In this document: positions 20,715-31,997 of the stretch, piece after piece | Position numbering within the stretch: position 1 is the stretch's first letter | Layout of the letters: every line of letters begins with the position of its first letter | Source: Thelephora terrestris | Lineage: Eukaryota; Basidiomycota; Agaricomycetes; Thelephorales; Thelephoraceae | Assembly (NCBI GenBank): GCA_015956445.1 | Contig: WIUZ02000006.1 | Span: 1,240,001-1,304,000, forward strand | DNA length: 64,000 bases | Reading direction: 5' to 3' | Notes under the pieces: model-generated | Told to the model about the DNA's origin: nothing | The model's input: only the letters and a program-made list of their open reading frames with translations | The model's database searches: none | Made by a program: the position numbers and the translations under genes

Positions 20715-22256
20715 CCGGACCAATGAGGTTCGTCGAGGTAGGTCACGTGAAGGATCACCGATCTAGGCTATAAGAAGGACGTCTTCTTGGAGCCATCCTT
20801 GATCAGCAACACCAGCAACTTCCCCACCATCTTACCAAAACATGTCCTTCCCCAACAATCATACCTACAAAGTCGCCAACGGCATCTCCACCATCTCCCG
20901 TATCGACCGTCGTGGCGCCGCTCGCAAGACCTACGCCTGTGCGGCGGGGACTCCCTATACCACTGATGACCAGGTATGGGGGAGACCTAGAGCTTCGTGT
21001 GTTCGCACTAACGCCTTCCTCTAGGTAGAGGATCGTTCTTTTGGCGTTGATGTCACACTAACGACTTCTAGATCTTGGAGATCGTCACAGAAGTGGACGC
21101 CGAACGTTTCCGGGAGACGATTCCTCACTTGATGGGGTTGACCTGGGATGACGAGCTCTGGGTCCGTACGATTATCGCCGAGAAGGTGGCCTTCCAGATG
21201 AGGGGTAGGTTCGGGGAGTTGGAGCATCCGATCAAGAAGGAGCTCTGGTATACCCTGCAGAGGGGGATCTACGATCAGGACCTATTGGAGCACGGGGCTA
21301 CCGTTCCTCGGGCCGTCCGCCATGCTACCGCTTCCACTAGCCTTTTGTGGTCGCTCGTTCGAGAAGGAGAAAGCCGGGTAGGTTTTCTGTCTGAATATTC
21401 AAGTATGACTCTCGACTAATCAGACTGCCTAGGTTGAACGATTGGAGCGGGAGGTAAAGGAAGCGAAGGCAGACGTCCTTCGTCTGTCCGCAGAGGGTCT
21501 TCAAATGAAGGAGACCTTGGCTGCCTTCCAGCAGGGGACGAACGAAGCGTTGGAGGCCATGGTCGCCAATCATCAGGAGTTGATCGCAGGGTTGAAGGTT
21601 CGGGACAACAACATTAAGGGGGCGTTGGCCAGAAGGGATGAAAAGGTAGCTTTCCTCATCTCGAAGACGAAATGAGGGAAGCTGACACTTCTTCTAGACT
21701 GAGGAACTCGAGAACATGGTGGCCGTGTTGACAGCGCAGGTCGAGTCCTTGCAGGACAAGACCTGTAACTGTAAAGAGGGTCCCAAGTTGGTTGGTCAGG
21801 GGACAGCCGATGTTCCGTTCGAGTTGGAGTACGCCGACAAGGTGGTACTCCCATCTCCTAACCCGTCGTCCTATGCGACGCCTCCGATCGAGAACTCGGT
21901 TCCCATGCCAACTCCAGGTCCGGCTTCTACTTTGGCCGCTTCCGACAAGGAGAACTGTGGGCGCTGCGTCTTGCAGCCGATCCGCCAGCTGGTGAAGATC
22001 GAGGATGAGGTCATGGAGGTTGACCGAGCTGAAGATGCTCCAAGGGTCGCCGAGGTACGTCCGGTGACCAAGGGGCAACGCTGCAAGCGCTCTCGACGCC
22101 GTCCTGCTCATTGTATGACCGCGTCGGCTAATCCTTACCCTCGACCAGTTGAGTCGGATGGTGACCTCTCTGGTCCAGCTGTGGTGACAACCATTTATGT
22201 AAAAAGTGTGGCAAGGGTGCCATTTTATGACAGTTAATCAGTGGGAAGGATTTGAC

Positions 22257-22585
22257 AGTAAATGTGTGGGAAGCACAAAGGGGTGGTCAAGTAGCGTTTG
22301 GGGCCTAATCGGGACATATTTGGGCCTGATGGGATTACATAACAGGAGCATCAGTAGGAACGGAATTGGTCGTGTGAGGGGGTCATGTGACCAGATGATG
22401 TTGGCAGATGGGGTTTTGACGTTAAATCTGTGGGAAGCACAAAGGGGTGGTCAAGTAGCATTGGGGGCCTAATCGGGATATATTTGGACCTAATGGGGGT
22501 ATATGACAGGGGCATTGGTGGGTCCGTGATGGATTGTGTGAGAAGGTCATGTGACATGGCCAGGAAAGGGAATTCCAAAAGGGGA
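22257..22585. repeat. Tandem duplication of a 165-bp unit in the left arm
   Basis: Two consecutive units, each beginning near TGTGGGAAGCACAAAGGGG (22264 and 22429) and including GGTCATGTGA. The mirror pair is at about 46749-47010 in the right arm, interrupted by Element 2. Confidence 0.75.
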
Positions 22586-23480
22586 AGTTTTTATGGCTTA
22601 TATAAGCAATGATGGAGAGGTGTTGTGAGGGGATATTCCAAATGGAGATATTTTGATGGCCAACATAAGCTGGTCATGTGATGTATGAGTGAGAGAGGAT
22701 TATGTAAGCAAGTCATGTGACTGACCAAAAAAGGAAATTTTTGATGGCTTACATAAGCAACTCAAAAATGATTTTGGCATTGAATTTCCTTTTTGGGAAA
22801 TTTTGATAGCTGACATAAGCAGATCATGTGACCGAAAAAGTGGGTGTTGCTTATGTAATCAGGTCATGTGACTGACCAAAAAAGGAAAGTTTTGATGGCT
22901 TACATAAGTGTCTCAAAAATGCTTTTAGAGGGTTCTTTCCCAAAAAGGAAATTCCTTTTTAGGAAATTTTGATTGCTTACATAAGCAACTCGAAATGAGA
23001 TTTCCCAAACAGGAAATTTCCTTTTTAGGAAAGACTTTCCAAAATAGGCAATTTTGATGGCTTACATAAGCGACTCAAAAATGGTACTGGAAACAATTAC
23101 CAAAAAAGGAAATTATATGGTAGAAAATTCGGAAAAATGCCAGAAAAATCCTAAAAAATACTGAAAAAATTCCCACGGATCTAGAAAGTGCCAAAAAATG
23201 CAAATAAATCCCACAAATATCCAAATAAATTGGTTTTCTGGCTGGAAAAATCAGGAAAAAATCCGAAATAATTTCCAAAAAATCCAGAATATAGATAAAT
23301 ATTTTATGAAAATTATTTCAATTTTTTTTGTTCATTAAATAGCCTATAATTTTGATATTAATGTATTTTCTGCCCAAAAAATTCATAGAAATCCTAAAAA
23401 GGTAATTGAAAATTAAAAACGACAATTATATCTAAAATATTCATTATATCATAAAGTTCAGATCTGTTTGTAGTCATAAA

Positions 23481-23815
23481 CTAACCCTAAATCTAAACCT
23501 AGTGCTAGACATAACCTAACCTAACCCTAAACCTGTCCCTAACCCTAAACATAAACCTGCCCTAAACCTAACCTGCCCTAAACCTAACTTGCCCTAAACC
23601 TAAACCTAACCCTAAACCTAACCTAACCTCAACATAACCTAAACCTAAACCTAAACCTAACCACCCTAAACCTAACCCATCTCAAACCTAACCTGCCCTA
23701 ATCCTAGCCTGCCCTAAACCTAACCTAACCTAACCTAACCTAAACCTAAACCTAAACCCAACCTGCTCTAAACCTAACCCAATTCTAACCTCACCTAGTC
23801 CTAACCCTGACCTGG
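23481..23815. repeat. Telomere-like CCCTAA/CCTAA tract, left arm
   Basis: Degenerate array of CCTAA, CCCTAA and CCTAAA units over about 330 bp. It mirrors 25004-25351. The orientation is C-rich toward the centre of the palindrome. Confidence 0.85.
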
Positions 23816-23827
23816 CCTAGTTTGGCC

Positions 23828-23898
23828 TTATCTTATTTTATCTTATCTTATCTTATCTTATCTTATCTGATCTGATCTGATCTGATCTTATCTTATCC
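23828..23898. repeat. TTATC simple repeat, left arm
   Basis: About 70 bp of TTATC with TGATC variants, mirrored by the longer GATAA array at 24881-25003. Confidence 0.85.
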
Positions 23899-24299
23899 TA
23901 TTTACCTAGCCTAAACCTAACCTAACCCAGCCTAGCCTAACCCGATGTAGTCCACTTAACCTAGTCCACCACAGATCACCCAACCTAACCTAAAGTGGTC
24001 CACCTGACCTAGCCTGATGCAACTTGACCTGATCTTATCTAATCAGCTGTCATCTTATCTAACCTTAATCTAAATACCCTAGCTAACCAACATCTAACCC
24101 AACCTCACCTGGCTCACCAGCACATGACTGGGTTACAGGAACACACTGTGAGCTGCACCATCCAATCCTATATCCATCTGTCACCCAAGCACAACAACTG
24201 TGGTGGACCTATATGTTAGTGGACCCACAAGCCCACAGACCCATAACTGTAGACTGCTCACTCAGTAGAGACATCTATTATTCAACCTCACCCACGTAC

Positions 24300-24480
24300 C
24301 ACCCTCACGCTGTGTTCTGTGCCAGCCACCTGGCTGAAACCATGTATTCTCAGGTCTACAAATCCATGGATGCATAACTTGTAGCCTATATCAGTCTGGC
24401 TTGCAGGTTCAGCCAGGTGGTTGGACTTGAGTTGTGGTGAAGTTGCAGTCTGGCACAGAACACACAGGGTGAGGGTGGTA
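24300..24480. other. Centre of the palindrome
   Basis: The arms meet imperfectly around CTGTGCCAGCCACCTGGCTG and its inverse near 24410 and 24450, leaving a loop of roughly 80-100 bases. No gene is seen. Confidence 0.6.
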
Positions 24481-24880
24481 TGTGGGCGAGATTGGATAAC
24501 AGATGTCACCACTGAGTGAGCAGTCTGTGGGTGTGGGTCTGTGGGCTTATAGGTCCACTGACTTGTAGGTCCACCACAGTTGATGTGCTTGAGTGACGGT
24601 TGGATACAGGATATGGGATGGTACAGCTTACAGTGCGTTCCTGTAACCCAGTCATGTGCTGGTGAGCCAGGTGAGGTTGGGTTAGATGTTGGTTAGCTAG
24701 GGTATTTAGATTAAGGTTAGATAAGATGACAGCTGATTAGATAAGATCAGGTCAAGTTGCATCAGGCTAGGTCAGGTGGACCACTTTAGGTTAGGTTGGG
24801 TGATCTGTGGTGGACTAGGTTAAGTGGACTACATCGGGTTAGGCTAGGCTGGGTTAGGTTAGGTTTAGGCTAGGTAAATA

Positions 24881-25003
24881 GGATAAGATAAGATCAGATC
24901 AGATAAGATCAGATCAGATAAGATAAGATAAGATAAGATAAGATAAGATAAGATAAGATAAGATAAGATAAGATAAGATAAGATAAGATAAAATAAGATA
25001 AGG
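24881..25003. repeat. GATAA simple repeat, right arm
   Basis: About 120 bp of AGATA/GATAA units, about 50 bp longer than the mirrored array in the left arm. This is the main length difference between the arms and fits replication slippage. Confidence 0.85.
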
Positions 25004-25351
25004 CCAAACTAGGCCAGGTCAGGGTTAGGACTAGGTGAGGTTAGAATTGGGTTAGGTTTAGAGCAGGTTGGGTTTAGGTTTAGGTTTAGGTTAGGTTAGG
25101 TTAGGTTAGGTTTAGGGCAGGCTAGGATTAGGGCAGGTTAGGTTTGAGATGGGTTAGGTTTAGGGTGGTTAGGTTTAGGTTTAGGTTTAGGTTATGTTGA
25201 GGTTAGGTTAGGTTTAGGGTTAGGTTTAGGTTTAGGGCAAGTTAGGTTTAGGGCAGGTTAGGTTTAGGGCAGGTTTATGTTTAGGGTTAGGGACAGGTTT
25301 AGGGTTAGGTTAGGTTATGTCTAGCACTAGGTTTAGATTTAGGGTTAGTTT
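25004..25351. repeat. Telomere-like TTAGGG/TTAGG tract, right arm
   Basis: Mirror of 23481-23815, with TTAGG, TTAGGG and TTTAGG units. Confidence 0.85.
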
Positions 25352-26305
25352 ATGACTACAAACAGATCTGAACTTTATGATATAATGAATATTTTAGATA
25401 TAATTGTCGTTTTTAATTTTCAATTACCTTTTTAGGATTTCTATGAATTTTTTGGGCAGAAAATACATTAATATCAAAATTATAGGCTATTTAATGAACA
25501 AAAAAAATTGAAATAATTTTCATAAAATATTTATCTATATTCTGGATTTTTTGGAAATTATTTCGGATTTTTTCCTGATTTTTCCAGCCAGAAAACCAAT
25601 TTATTTGGATATTTGTGGGATTTATTTGCATTTTTTGGCACTTTCTAGATCCGTGGGAATTTTTTCAGTATTTTTTAGGATTTTTCTGGCATTTTTCCGA
25701 ATTTTCTACCATATAATTTCCTTTTTTGGTAATTGTTTCCAGTACCATTTTTGAGTCGCTTATGTAAGCCATCAAAATTGCCTATTTTGGAAAGTCTTTC
25801 CTAAAAAGGAAATTTCCTGTTTGGGAAATCTCATTTCGAGTTGCTTATGTAAGCAATCAAAATTTCCTAAAAAGGAATTTCCTTTTTGGGAAAGAACCCT
25901 CTAAAAGCATTTTTGAGACACTTATGTAAGCCATCAAAACTTTCCTTTTTTGGTCAGTCACATGACCTGATTACATAAGCAACACCCACTTTTTCGGTCA
26001 CATGATCTGCTTATGTCAGCTATCAAAATTTCCCAAAAAGGAAATTCAATGCCAAAATCATTTTTGAGTTGCTTATGTAAGCCATCAAAAATTTCCTTTT
26101 TTGGTCAGTCACATGACTTGCTTACATAATCCTCTCTCACTCATACATCACATGACCAGCTTATGTTGGCCATCAAAATATCTCCATTTGGAATATCCCC
26201 TCACAACACCTCTCCATCATTGCTTATATAAGCCATAAAAACTTCCCCTTTTGGAATTCCCTTTCCTGGCCATGTCACATGACCTTCTCACACAATCCAT
26301 CACGG

Positions 26306-27866
26306 TGTCGTGCTCGTGGGTGGTGTAGTGTTATGTTCTATACAGAAGATAACTAGACCCAGTTGGTTCGCTTAGAGACTAAGTGTATAGAAGCTAAGCA
26401 GGCTGGTTGAGTAGTCTATGAACTCGACTAACAACTCCACAGGGTGAGCGGGGTTCCTCTTTCCGGCTCTCGGACCTGATGAGTTCGCTGAGGGATCTAC
26501 TCTGTGAGTGTGTCCTTCAGTATTATTCCAAGGGAATCAGACGTACTATATCACTCAGTTGTTCCTGTTCCTTGATTAGACGCTTATCTGGTGTGTGGGG
26601 GTTTGGTGGTGATTTGATGGGAATGGAGTTCCTGATCTAAGGGGGGGATCAAGAGTGGAGGGGATGATCTACTGGGGTAGACCAAAGGGGAGGGGGAAAG
26701 AGGGGGGTGCTCAAATGGTGTGTTTGAGGCTGAATTCCTAAGGCTGTGCTTTGATGCTGTGCTTAGGGCTGTGCTTAGGGCTGTGCCTAAGGCTGTGTAT
26801 TGAGGCTGTGTATTGATGCTGTGCTTAGGGCTATGCCTAAGGCTGTGCTGAGGCTGTGTCGTGTGACTAGACCTAAAAGGGAAGGTGTACACTTACACCT
26901 GGGGCTGTGCTAGATATGTTGTAAAGGTGACAAGATATGTCGTAAAACTGGGAGGGTATAACTGATACCCTAAACTTTGCTGCAGGTGACGTCTAGTACG
27001 TCTAACTGATATGTCTTCAATAATCTTCAGATAATAAACCTATGTCGTAAAATATGTCGTAAGTCCTTGTGGTACTGCTAAATCTGGCTGTCACTCAGTC
27101 AGTCACTTCTCTGAGGTGGGGTTATCTGCCTAAAGTTTCAGACTTTAGTACTACAGATACCAAGATTCCAACGTCTCAAGTGTACTAAGCTTATTCAGTT
27201 CTTCTGACTTAGAACTTCTTCTCACAGAGGGTAGGGCTAAAATATGGTATGTGATTGCTCAAATCACTCAACCAATCAGTCCTAAGGGAATTGAGGTAGA
27301 TACTTTAGGGGGTAGATGTAGAGAGAGAGGGGGTAGATGTAAAGTGGGGGGGGAAAAGAGACACTGAGCAAAAAGATGCTCAGCTGATGTGAGGATAGAG
27401 CAAACTGTGCTTTTCTCCTGAGCAGTAGGTACCTGTTCTTCTCTTAGAAGTGGGGTTGAGGTCTATATATACTATTTTACACAAGAATGTTCCAGAACAT
27501 TCCAGCACTTTCCACAATGTTCCATAATATTCCGTCATGTTCCATCTGCTTCCATAGCATTCTTGGTGTGACAAGTTATCACATTTGTGACGTTCCGTCA
27601 CCTTCTAGAATGTTCCAGCACTTTCCAGCGTGTTCCAGGAAGTTCCATGATGTTCTAGGGCTTTCCATGGCTATCTGATCTCTTGATCTAATCTGTAGGA
27701 TCCTTATCTTATCTTATCTAGAATGGATTATAATTAGACTTTCTGTTATCTAATCTCATCAGGCTTAAATAATTCTTTAATCATTTAAATAATCCATTGT
27801 TCAACTTGTTGACTATAAATTGTGCGTAAAATCGTAAATAAATAATGATAATCCTGGGGTCCGACA
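26306..27866 (-). repeat. Element 2 3' LTR (1561 bp)
   Basis: Direct repeat of 45184-46744. It holds GGCTGTG units (about 26705-26895), a TATA-like TATATATAC (27464-27472) and GAA/TTC arrays (27485-27503, 27603-27616). Confidence 0.95.
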
Positions 27867-28345
27867 TCCGCGGGGAACTTTAAACGATCGTCCCTGATCG
27901 CAATTATCCCAACAAGTCTGGGATTCATTATTTTATATTTACTGATTGTAAACACAATAGAGGTGGACGTACATTCCAAGGGATAGACCCTGACCATCTC
28001 AATCCTGATTGAATAGAAGAGGACTCTGAGATGGTACTGGAATTCCAGATCACTTTGTCCTTTTCTGAGGCGTAGGTGGAATGGATCACATCGGTGGTAG
28101 AGGTGGAAGAATTGTCCGTCGATTTCTCCTATCAAGTTGACTAGCGTCTGCAAGCGAACCCGTTCCCGTTTGTTGTAGTAGAGGTAGCAATAGAGTTCGA
28201 GGGAGGTAGTCCAATACTGGTCTATTCCTTCTGGCTCTACACAGTAGTCGATGATGTGCATGTTTTCTGGGAAGGGATGTTGGTTGTGATAGGGTCTTGC
28301 CGTTGAAGGCGATGAGCTGGCGGTTCCATTCGTGATCGCATCCAA
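27785..28345 (-). CDS. Element 2 small 3' frame, type b (186 aa)
   Basis: Related to the 106-aa frame at 3223-3543: IDQYWTTSLELYCYLY, NKRERVRLQT and FHLYHRCDPFHLRL are shared. It has about 45 extra residues before the shared core, and its end runs into the 3' LTR. No known family is recognised. The basic and aromatic core could be a nucleic-acid or capsid-associated protein, but this is unproven. Confidence 0.55.
   Translation of the reverse strand: MDAITNGTASSSPSTARPYHNQHPFPENMHIIDYCVEPEGIDQYWTTSLELYCYLYYNKRERVRLQTLVNLIGEIDGQFFHLYHRCDPFHLRLRKGQSDLEFQYHLRVLFYSIRIEMVRVYPLECTSTSIVFTISKYKIMNPRLVGIIAIRDDRLKFPADVGPQDYHYLFTILRTIYSQQVEQWII
27868..27911 (-). promoter_or_regulatory. Conserved 3'-terminal motif next to Element 2 3' LTR
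   Basis: CCGCGGGGAACTTT followed by ACGATCGTCCCTGATCGC, almost identical to 3152-3195 in Element 1. It occupies the place of the polypurine tract. Confidence 0.55.
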
Positions 28346-28914
28346 ACCTTTTTATTCGTAATGGGTTTGGCCTCATGTAAGGGGCAAGGTGGTAAGACAA
28401 ATGCTTTGATAGGTTCTAGACTTAATTTAGTTTTTGACAGCTGGGCGCTGGAAGGGCAGAACGTTTGACAGGTGAGGGTGTCAAGCGGGCGGAATGCTAA
28501 CGGGCGGAATGTTACGGCTTAATATGGTTAGTAGCTAGGACGTTCAGAATAAAAAGGGGAAACTAATATAACTAAAAATAGAAATAACCGAATGAGGCCG
28601 AGACCTTGGGTCGGGTCCAGGCAAATTGACAAATTTGCATTCGATGTGACCAGGCGCCATCAGAGGTGCCGATCGAAGAAGGTTACATAAAAATTGAATA
28701 AGAAGGAGGGAGGGGAAAAGAGACGGTTCTTAGAAGGGTGAAGGGGCGAAGGGATTGGACGCGTGAATGGTGAAGTGATTGAGGATATATAAAAATCGGG
28801 ACGAAATTTGATTGGAAGGGAGGGGGGGGATGGAAAACGGGACAAAACATGTATTGCTGGCGGGCGGAGCGGACGTTTGTATAGACGAGCAAAGGTATTG
28901 CTAAGGAGACGTTC
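28346..28914. other. Element 2 spacer between small frames
   Basis: No convincing protein. The sequence is AT-rich with purine-rich stretches. Confidence 0.35.
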
Positions 28915-29205
28915 CTAACTACAAGGTTTAAGGTTTAACTGACGTATGTGCCGTTTCACCTGCCTTACAAACTTCTTGTCGTTATCTACTAGTCGCAAAT
29001 TAATGTAGGAATGAAGGAGAGGGTGGTTCAACCATCCGGCACATCCGGTTATGGTCCTCCGCTTGAGAGATTCTTTGAGTAGATACTGGCGTAGGCCCTT
29101 GTTCTTGAGTAGGTAGTTTAAGACGTCGCTTGCAGAGTTCCAGGATTCTCCCATATAGTTCTTGATGGGAATGTTGTCTCTTGTTCGTTCTGACACGGGG
29201 GTCAT
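28915..29205 (-). CDS. Element 2 small 3' frame, type a copy 1 (96 aa)
   Basis: Member of the small-protein family: DVLNYLLKNKGLRQYLLK helix, a central W, NHPLLHSYINLRL and FVRQVKRHIRQL at the C-terminus. It fits the 3777 and 4605 frames of Element 1 in length and pattern. The Met chosen is the only one upstream of the conserved core. Function unknown. Confidence 0.55.
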   Translation of the reverse strand: MTPVSERTRDNIPIKNYMGESWNSASDVLNYLLKNKGLRQYLLKESLKRRTITGCAGWLNHPLLHSYINLRLVDNDKKFVRQVKRHIRQLNLKPCS

Positions 29206-29675
29206 CCGGATGATCCTGAATTTGTAGTGGCTTTTTCAAGGACCTCTTTAGCTATTCCTTTGGTTCGCTTGTGTACAAGTCCTACCGTTTCATGTAGGCG
29301 ATAACATCAACTTGTTTCTTGTAACGTCGTGCAATTAACATGCTTGATGGGTAAAGTTCGATGGGGAGGATACGTAGGAGGTGGCGGTTGTTTGTGGTTG
29401 GGGGTCGTAATGTTGCTGGGTCATGATGTCGTAAGGTTCTATGGGTCATAAGTCGTAATGTTACTGTGTTGCGTTGTCGTTAAGTCATTAAGTTCGTAAG
29501 GTAGGATGTCGATTTTTCCGGCTGGAGTCAGTTTCCTATTGTTGGCCTCTGCCGTCCTAGGCGATATTCTTCTGCATTCTTATCTTCCTTAGTCATTCGG
29601 GGTAAATTAATGACGGTGGGAAAAGGAACTTTTTAAATTCGCGGGGGGGGGCAGCTATCTACTTTGATTGGTAGT
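29206..29675. other. Element 2 spacer between small frames
   Basis: No protein is supported. Several GTCGTAA/GTCATAA repeats occur near 29400-29490. Confidence 0.35.
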
Positions 29676-30053
29676 TTAGATTATGCCTAAACTACGGTAT
29701 GACTTCGCAATTCGATGTTTTTGGGAACAGATGCTGGCGAGATACTGGTTTTCGATGTCTTCCATAAATACTTTGTCTGGGGTATTGCGTTCGAGGAGGA
29801 AGGGGTAGAGGAAGGATTCGTGGTCGACCCAGATGGCTTCCCAGGTCGTGGAGCGACGTTTTTCAGCAGCCATGTAAATTTGCTGGCGGGCCTTCTTGTG
29901 TTTGAGGAGGTAAAGGAGGATGTGGGAGACGGAGGTGAGGCAGGTGTTGGGAGGGAGGGTGATAAGTACGCAATTTCCTTCAGCGTAACTACACTCCATG
30001 GTTTTCAAAGGAAGGGGGAGGGGTTTTGGCGTTGTAATGAACGGTTTGGCCAA
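29676..30053 (-). CDS. Element 2 small 3' frame, type a copy 2 (125 aa)
   Basis: The positional counterpart of 5292-5774: YAEGNCVLITLPPN, HILLYLLKHKKARQQI, TTWEAIWVDHESFLYPFLL and VFMEDIE are shared. This is the best-conserved small frame between the two elements. It has a Lys/Arg-rich N-terminus and no transmembrane segment. It lies just downstream of integrase, where other giant retroelements carry accessory genes. Confidence 0.6.
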   Translation of the reverse strand: MAKPFITTPKPLPLPLKTMECSYAEGNCVLITLPPNTCLTSVSHILLYLLKHKKARQQIYMAAEKRRSTTWEAIWVDHESFLYPFLLERNTPDKVFMEDIENQYLASICSQKHRIAKSYRSLGII

Positions 30054-30510
30054 ATACCAGTGTTGTGGCTATGTCGCGGATCTTGAAGTCAGGTCCTGGG
30101 GATGTCTGAGGGAAGGACTTGGCCGCACCTTTGGTATAGGGGTTGGAGAGGAGAGGGGAGGGGTAACGATTGTGTGGTCTCTTCAAGCAGTTAAGTAGAG
30201 AGAGTGGGGAGGGACAGAAAAAAGGGTTAGCGGAGAGGCCAGTTCGCCGCTTCGTGTGAATATGCTGTTTGGTGTGGGCGCTCCGTTCTTGATAAGGTTA
30301 TCTTGATCGGATCATATTCCCATAAGCAGATTAGTATGGATGATGTTATTGACATAACTATTGATGGTTCCATGCGTCACTTGATGTCGGCCTTCTTGTG
30401 CCACTGTTTGCTTTCCAGGCGTAAGGGAGGGAAAGTCTTGGATTGTTGGTGGGGGATAAGTTGCTAAGATAACCGTATACAGGGTGTAATGACAGTAGGG
30501 GGTAGGGGGT
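30054..30510. other. Element 2 spacer downstream of integrase
   Basis: No convincing protein. Around 30340-30400 it resembles 5880-5950 of Element 1 (GACATAAC/T...CCATGC), marking equivalent positions in the two elements. Confidence 0.4.
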
Positions 30511-31968
30511 TTAATGAGTGGATGATTCCGAGCTGCTTTCTTGCTGAGATCCTTGGGTATCTTCATCTGATTGTTCCTGGAGGTTCTTATCTTCAACTTC
30601 GTTATCTGAGGTGACTAGTTCAGCCCATTGGCCTAGATCCTGTCTTTTTACATATGGGATTAGTCTATAGGCGGCTATGTGTTCTGCTAGTTCACTACTG
30701 TCCATTTCTTCCAGGATGTAAGATCCTCCTTGAGTTCGTCTTATGACACGGTAGGGTCCCATGTATCTATCTGCAGTCTTCCTTTCAATAGACACACTGT
30801 TTTCAATCCGGTTATTTCGTACTAGTACTAGATCACCTGACCGATAAGCTGTTTTCCTGAGACGCCTAGCAAACTTCTTTTCATAAGCTTCCTTGGATTT
30901 GAATCTTGACTTCTGGAGAATTTTCCGTGCTTTAGCTATATCTTCTGGAAGCCTGAGCAGTTGGCGTGCTCTGGCCTGGACAAGTTCATGTCTGGTCATT
31001 CCTGGCTTAAAGTCATTGACCAATAGCGTAGCGTCAGTAAGATCTCCTGGTAGTAAGGGGTGAATTCCATGTAACAAGTAATACGGGCTATATCCTGTAG
31101 ACTTTCGTACTGTGATCCTGTCGGCATAGTTAGCTGCTGAGACAAAGAGAGGCCATTTGGATAAGTCTCCTTTGCACAACTTTACTAGTGCTTCACGGAT
31201 GTTATAGTGACCACGTTCTACTGGTCCATTGGCTTGAGAATTGTAGGGAGAAATCTTGATATGACGTATTCCATATTTTTCCAGTAGATCAGAAAATTCT
31301 TTCCCGAAGGAAGGACCGTTATCTGTTACTACTTCCAGAACTATTCCATAACGCAGGATGATCTTCTTTAGGAAGAACCTAGCCATGACTTTGGCTTTAT
31401 CCCTTGCTATAGCTTTACATTCCGTAACACCGGAAAGGTCATCTCTACAGTTGATTAACCAATGCTTACCTCTGGCTAAGGGCATACTCATTACATCTAC
31501 ATAGACCTTGCTAAACAAACGGGGAGGGTGGGAAACGGTGATAGGAATATGCATCTTCTTGGTGCTTCTGATTTGACAGGTATGACAGCTTTGTACGTGT
31601 TCCTTGATCTGTTGTCTCATTCCTGGCCAAAAGTACCGAAGGGTTACGAACTGCTCCACAGCCCATACTCCATGGTGAGCTATGTCTTCATGAGCTTCCC
31701 ATAAGATTTCTTTCCTTCGTTGCTTGGGGAAGATTACTACTTGGGTAGGGTAGCCTAGGCGACGTTTGTACATGTGGGCTTCTTCCATGTAGAAGGGTTC
31801 TGCCTTCTTGAGAAAAGCTTTCCTCTGCCTGGAAAACCTAAAGTTCGGAGTCTTTTTCGTAACTAAATATCTAAGGATGGCGACTAGATCTTCATCAGAA
31901 TACTGATGACTTGAGGAGACAGCATACGAAGCTTTGACACTGTCGTCCAGGAAGGTTGCATCTTCCAA
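30511..31968 (-). CDS. Element 2 integrase (485 aa)
   Basis: The N-terminal zinc-binding HHCC motif is HEDIAHHG, then CHTC. The catalytic core has the D,D-35-E pattern: D in YVDVMSMPLARGKHW, TDNGPSFGKEF, and PVERGHYNI. A C-terminal chromatin/DNA-binding region with YMGPYRVIRRTQGG precedes an acidic Ser-rich tail. This is the usual Ty3/Gypsy type. It is read in a frame separate from RT, immediately downstream of it. Confidence 0.93.
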   Translation of the reverse strand: MEDATFLDDSVKASYAVSSSHQYSDEDLVAILRYLVTKKTPNFRFSRQRKAFLKKAEPFYMEEAHMYKRRLGYPTQVVIFPKQRRKEILWEAHEDIAHHGVWAVEQFVTLRYFWPGMRQQIKEHVQSCHTCQIRSTKKMHIPITVSHPPRLFSKVYVDVMSMPLARGKHWLINCRDDLSGVTECKAIARDKAKVMARFFLKKIILRYGIVLEVVTDNGPSFGKEFSDLLEKYGIRHIKISPYNSQANGPVERGHYNIREALVKLCKGDLSKWPLFVSAANYADRITVRKSTGYSPYYLLHGIHPLLPGDLTDATLLVNDFKPGMTRHELVQARARQLLRLPEDIAKARKILQKSRFKSKEAYEKKFARRLRKTAYRSGDLVLVRNNRIENSVSIERKTADRYMGPYRVIRRTQGGSYILEEMDSSELAEHIAAYRLIPYVKRQDLGQWAELVTSDNEVEDKNLQEQSDEDTQGSQQESSSESSTH

Positions 31969-31997
31969 ATGAGGGAGGGGTGAAGGGGGTCGAGGGG

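Noticed and set aside
20715-22182. Processed retrocopy of the five-exon gene
   Set aside because: All four introns and the promoter are kept in both copies.
23481-25351. Head-to-head telomere fusion
   Set aside because: A fusion would read TTAGGG then CCCTAA at the join. Here the order is the reverse (CCCTAA, centre, TTAGGG), and the tracts lie inside a transposon with tips and a target duplication.
23481-25351. CRISPR array
   Set aside because: Repeats are short, degenerate and contiguous without spacers, and the genome is eukaryotic.
22176-26305. Assembly artefact producing an artificial palindrome
   Set aside because: Possible in principle, but the arms differ in GATAA length and near the centre, and a clean target duplication with the second gene copy flanks the whole element.
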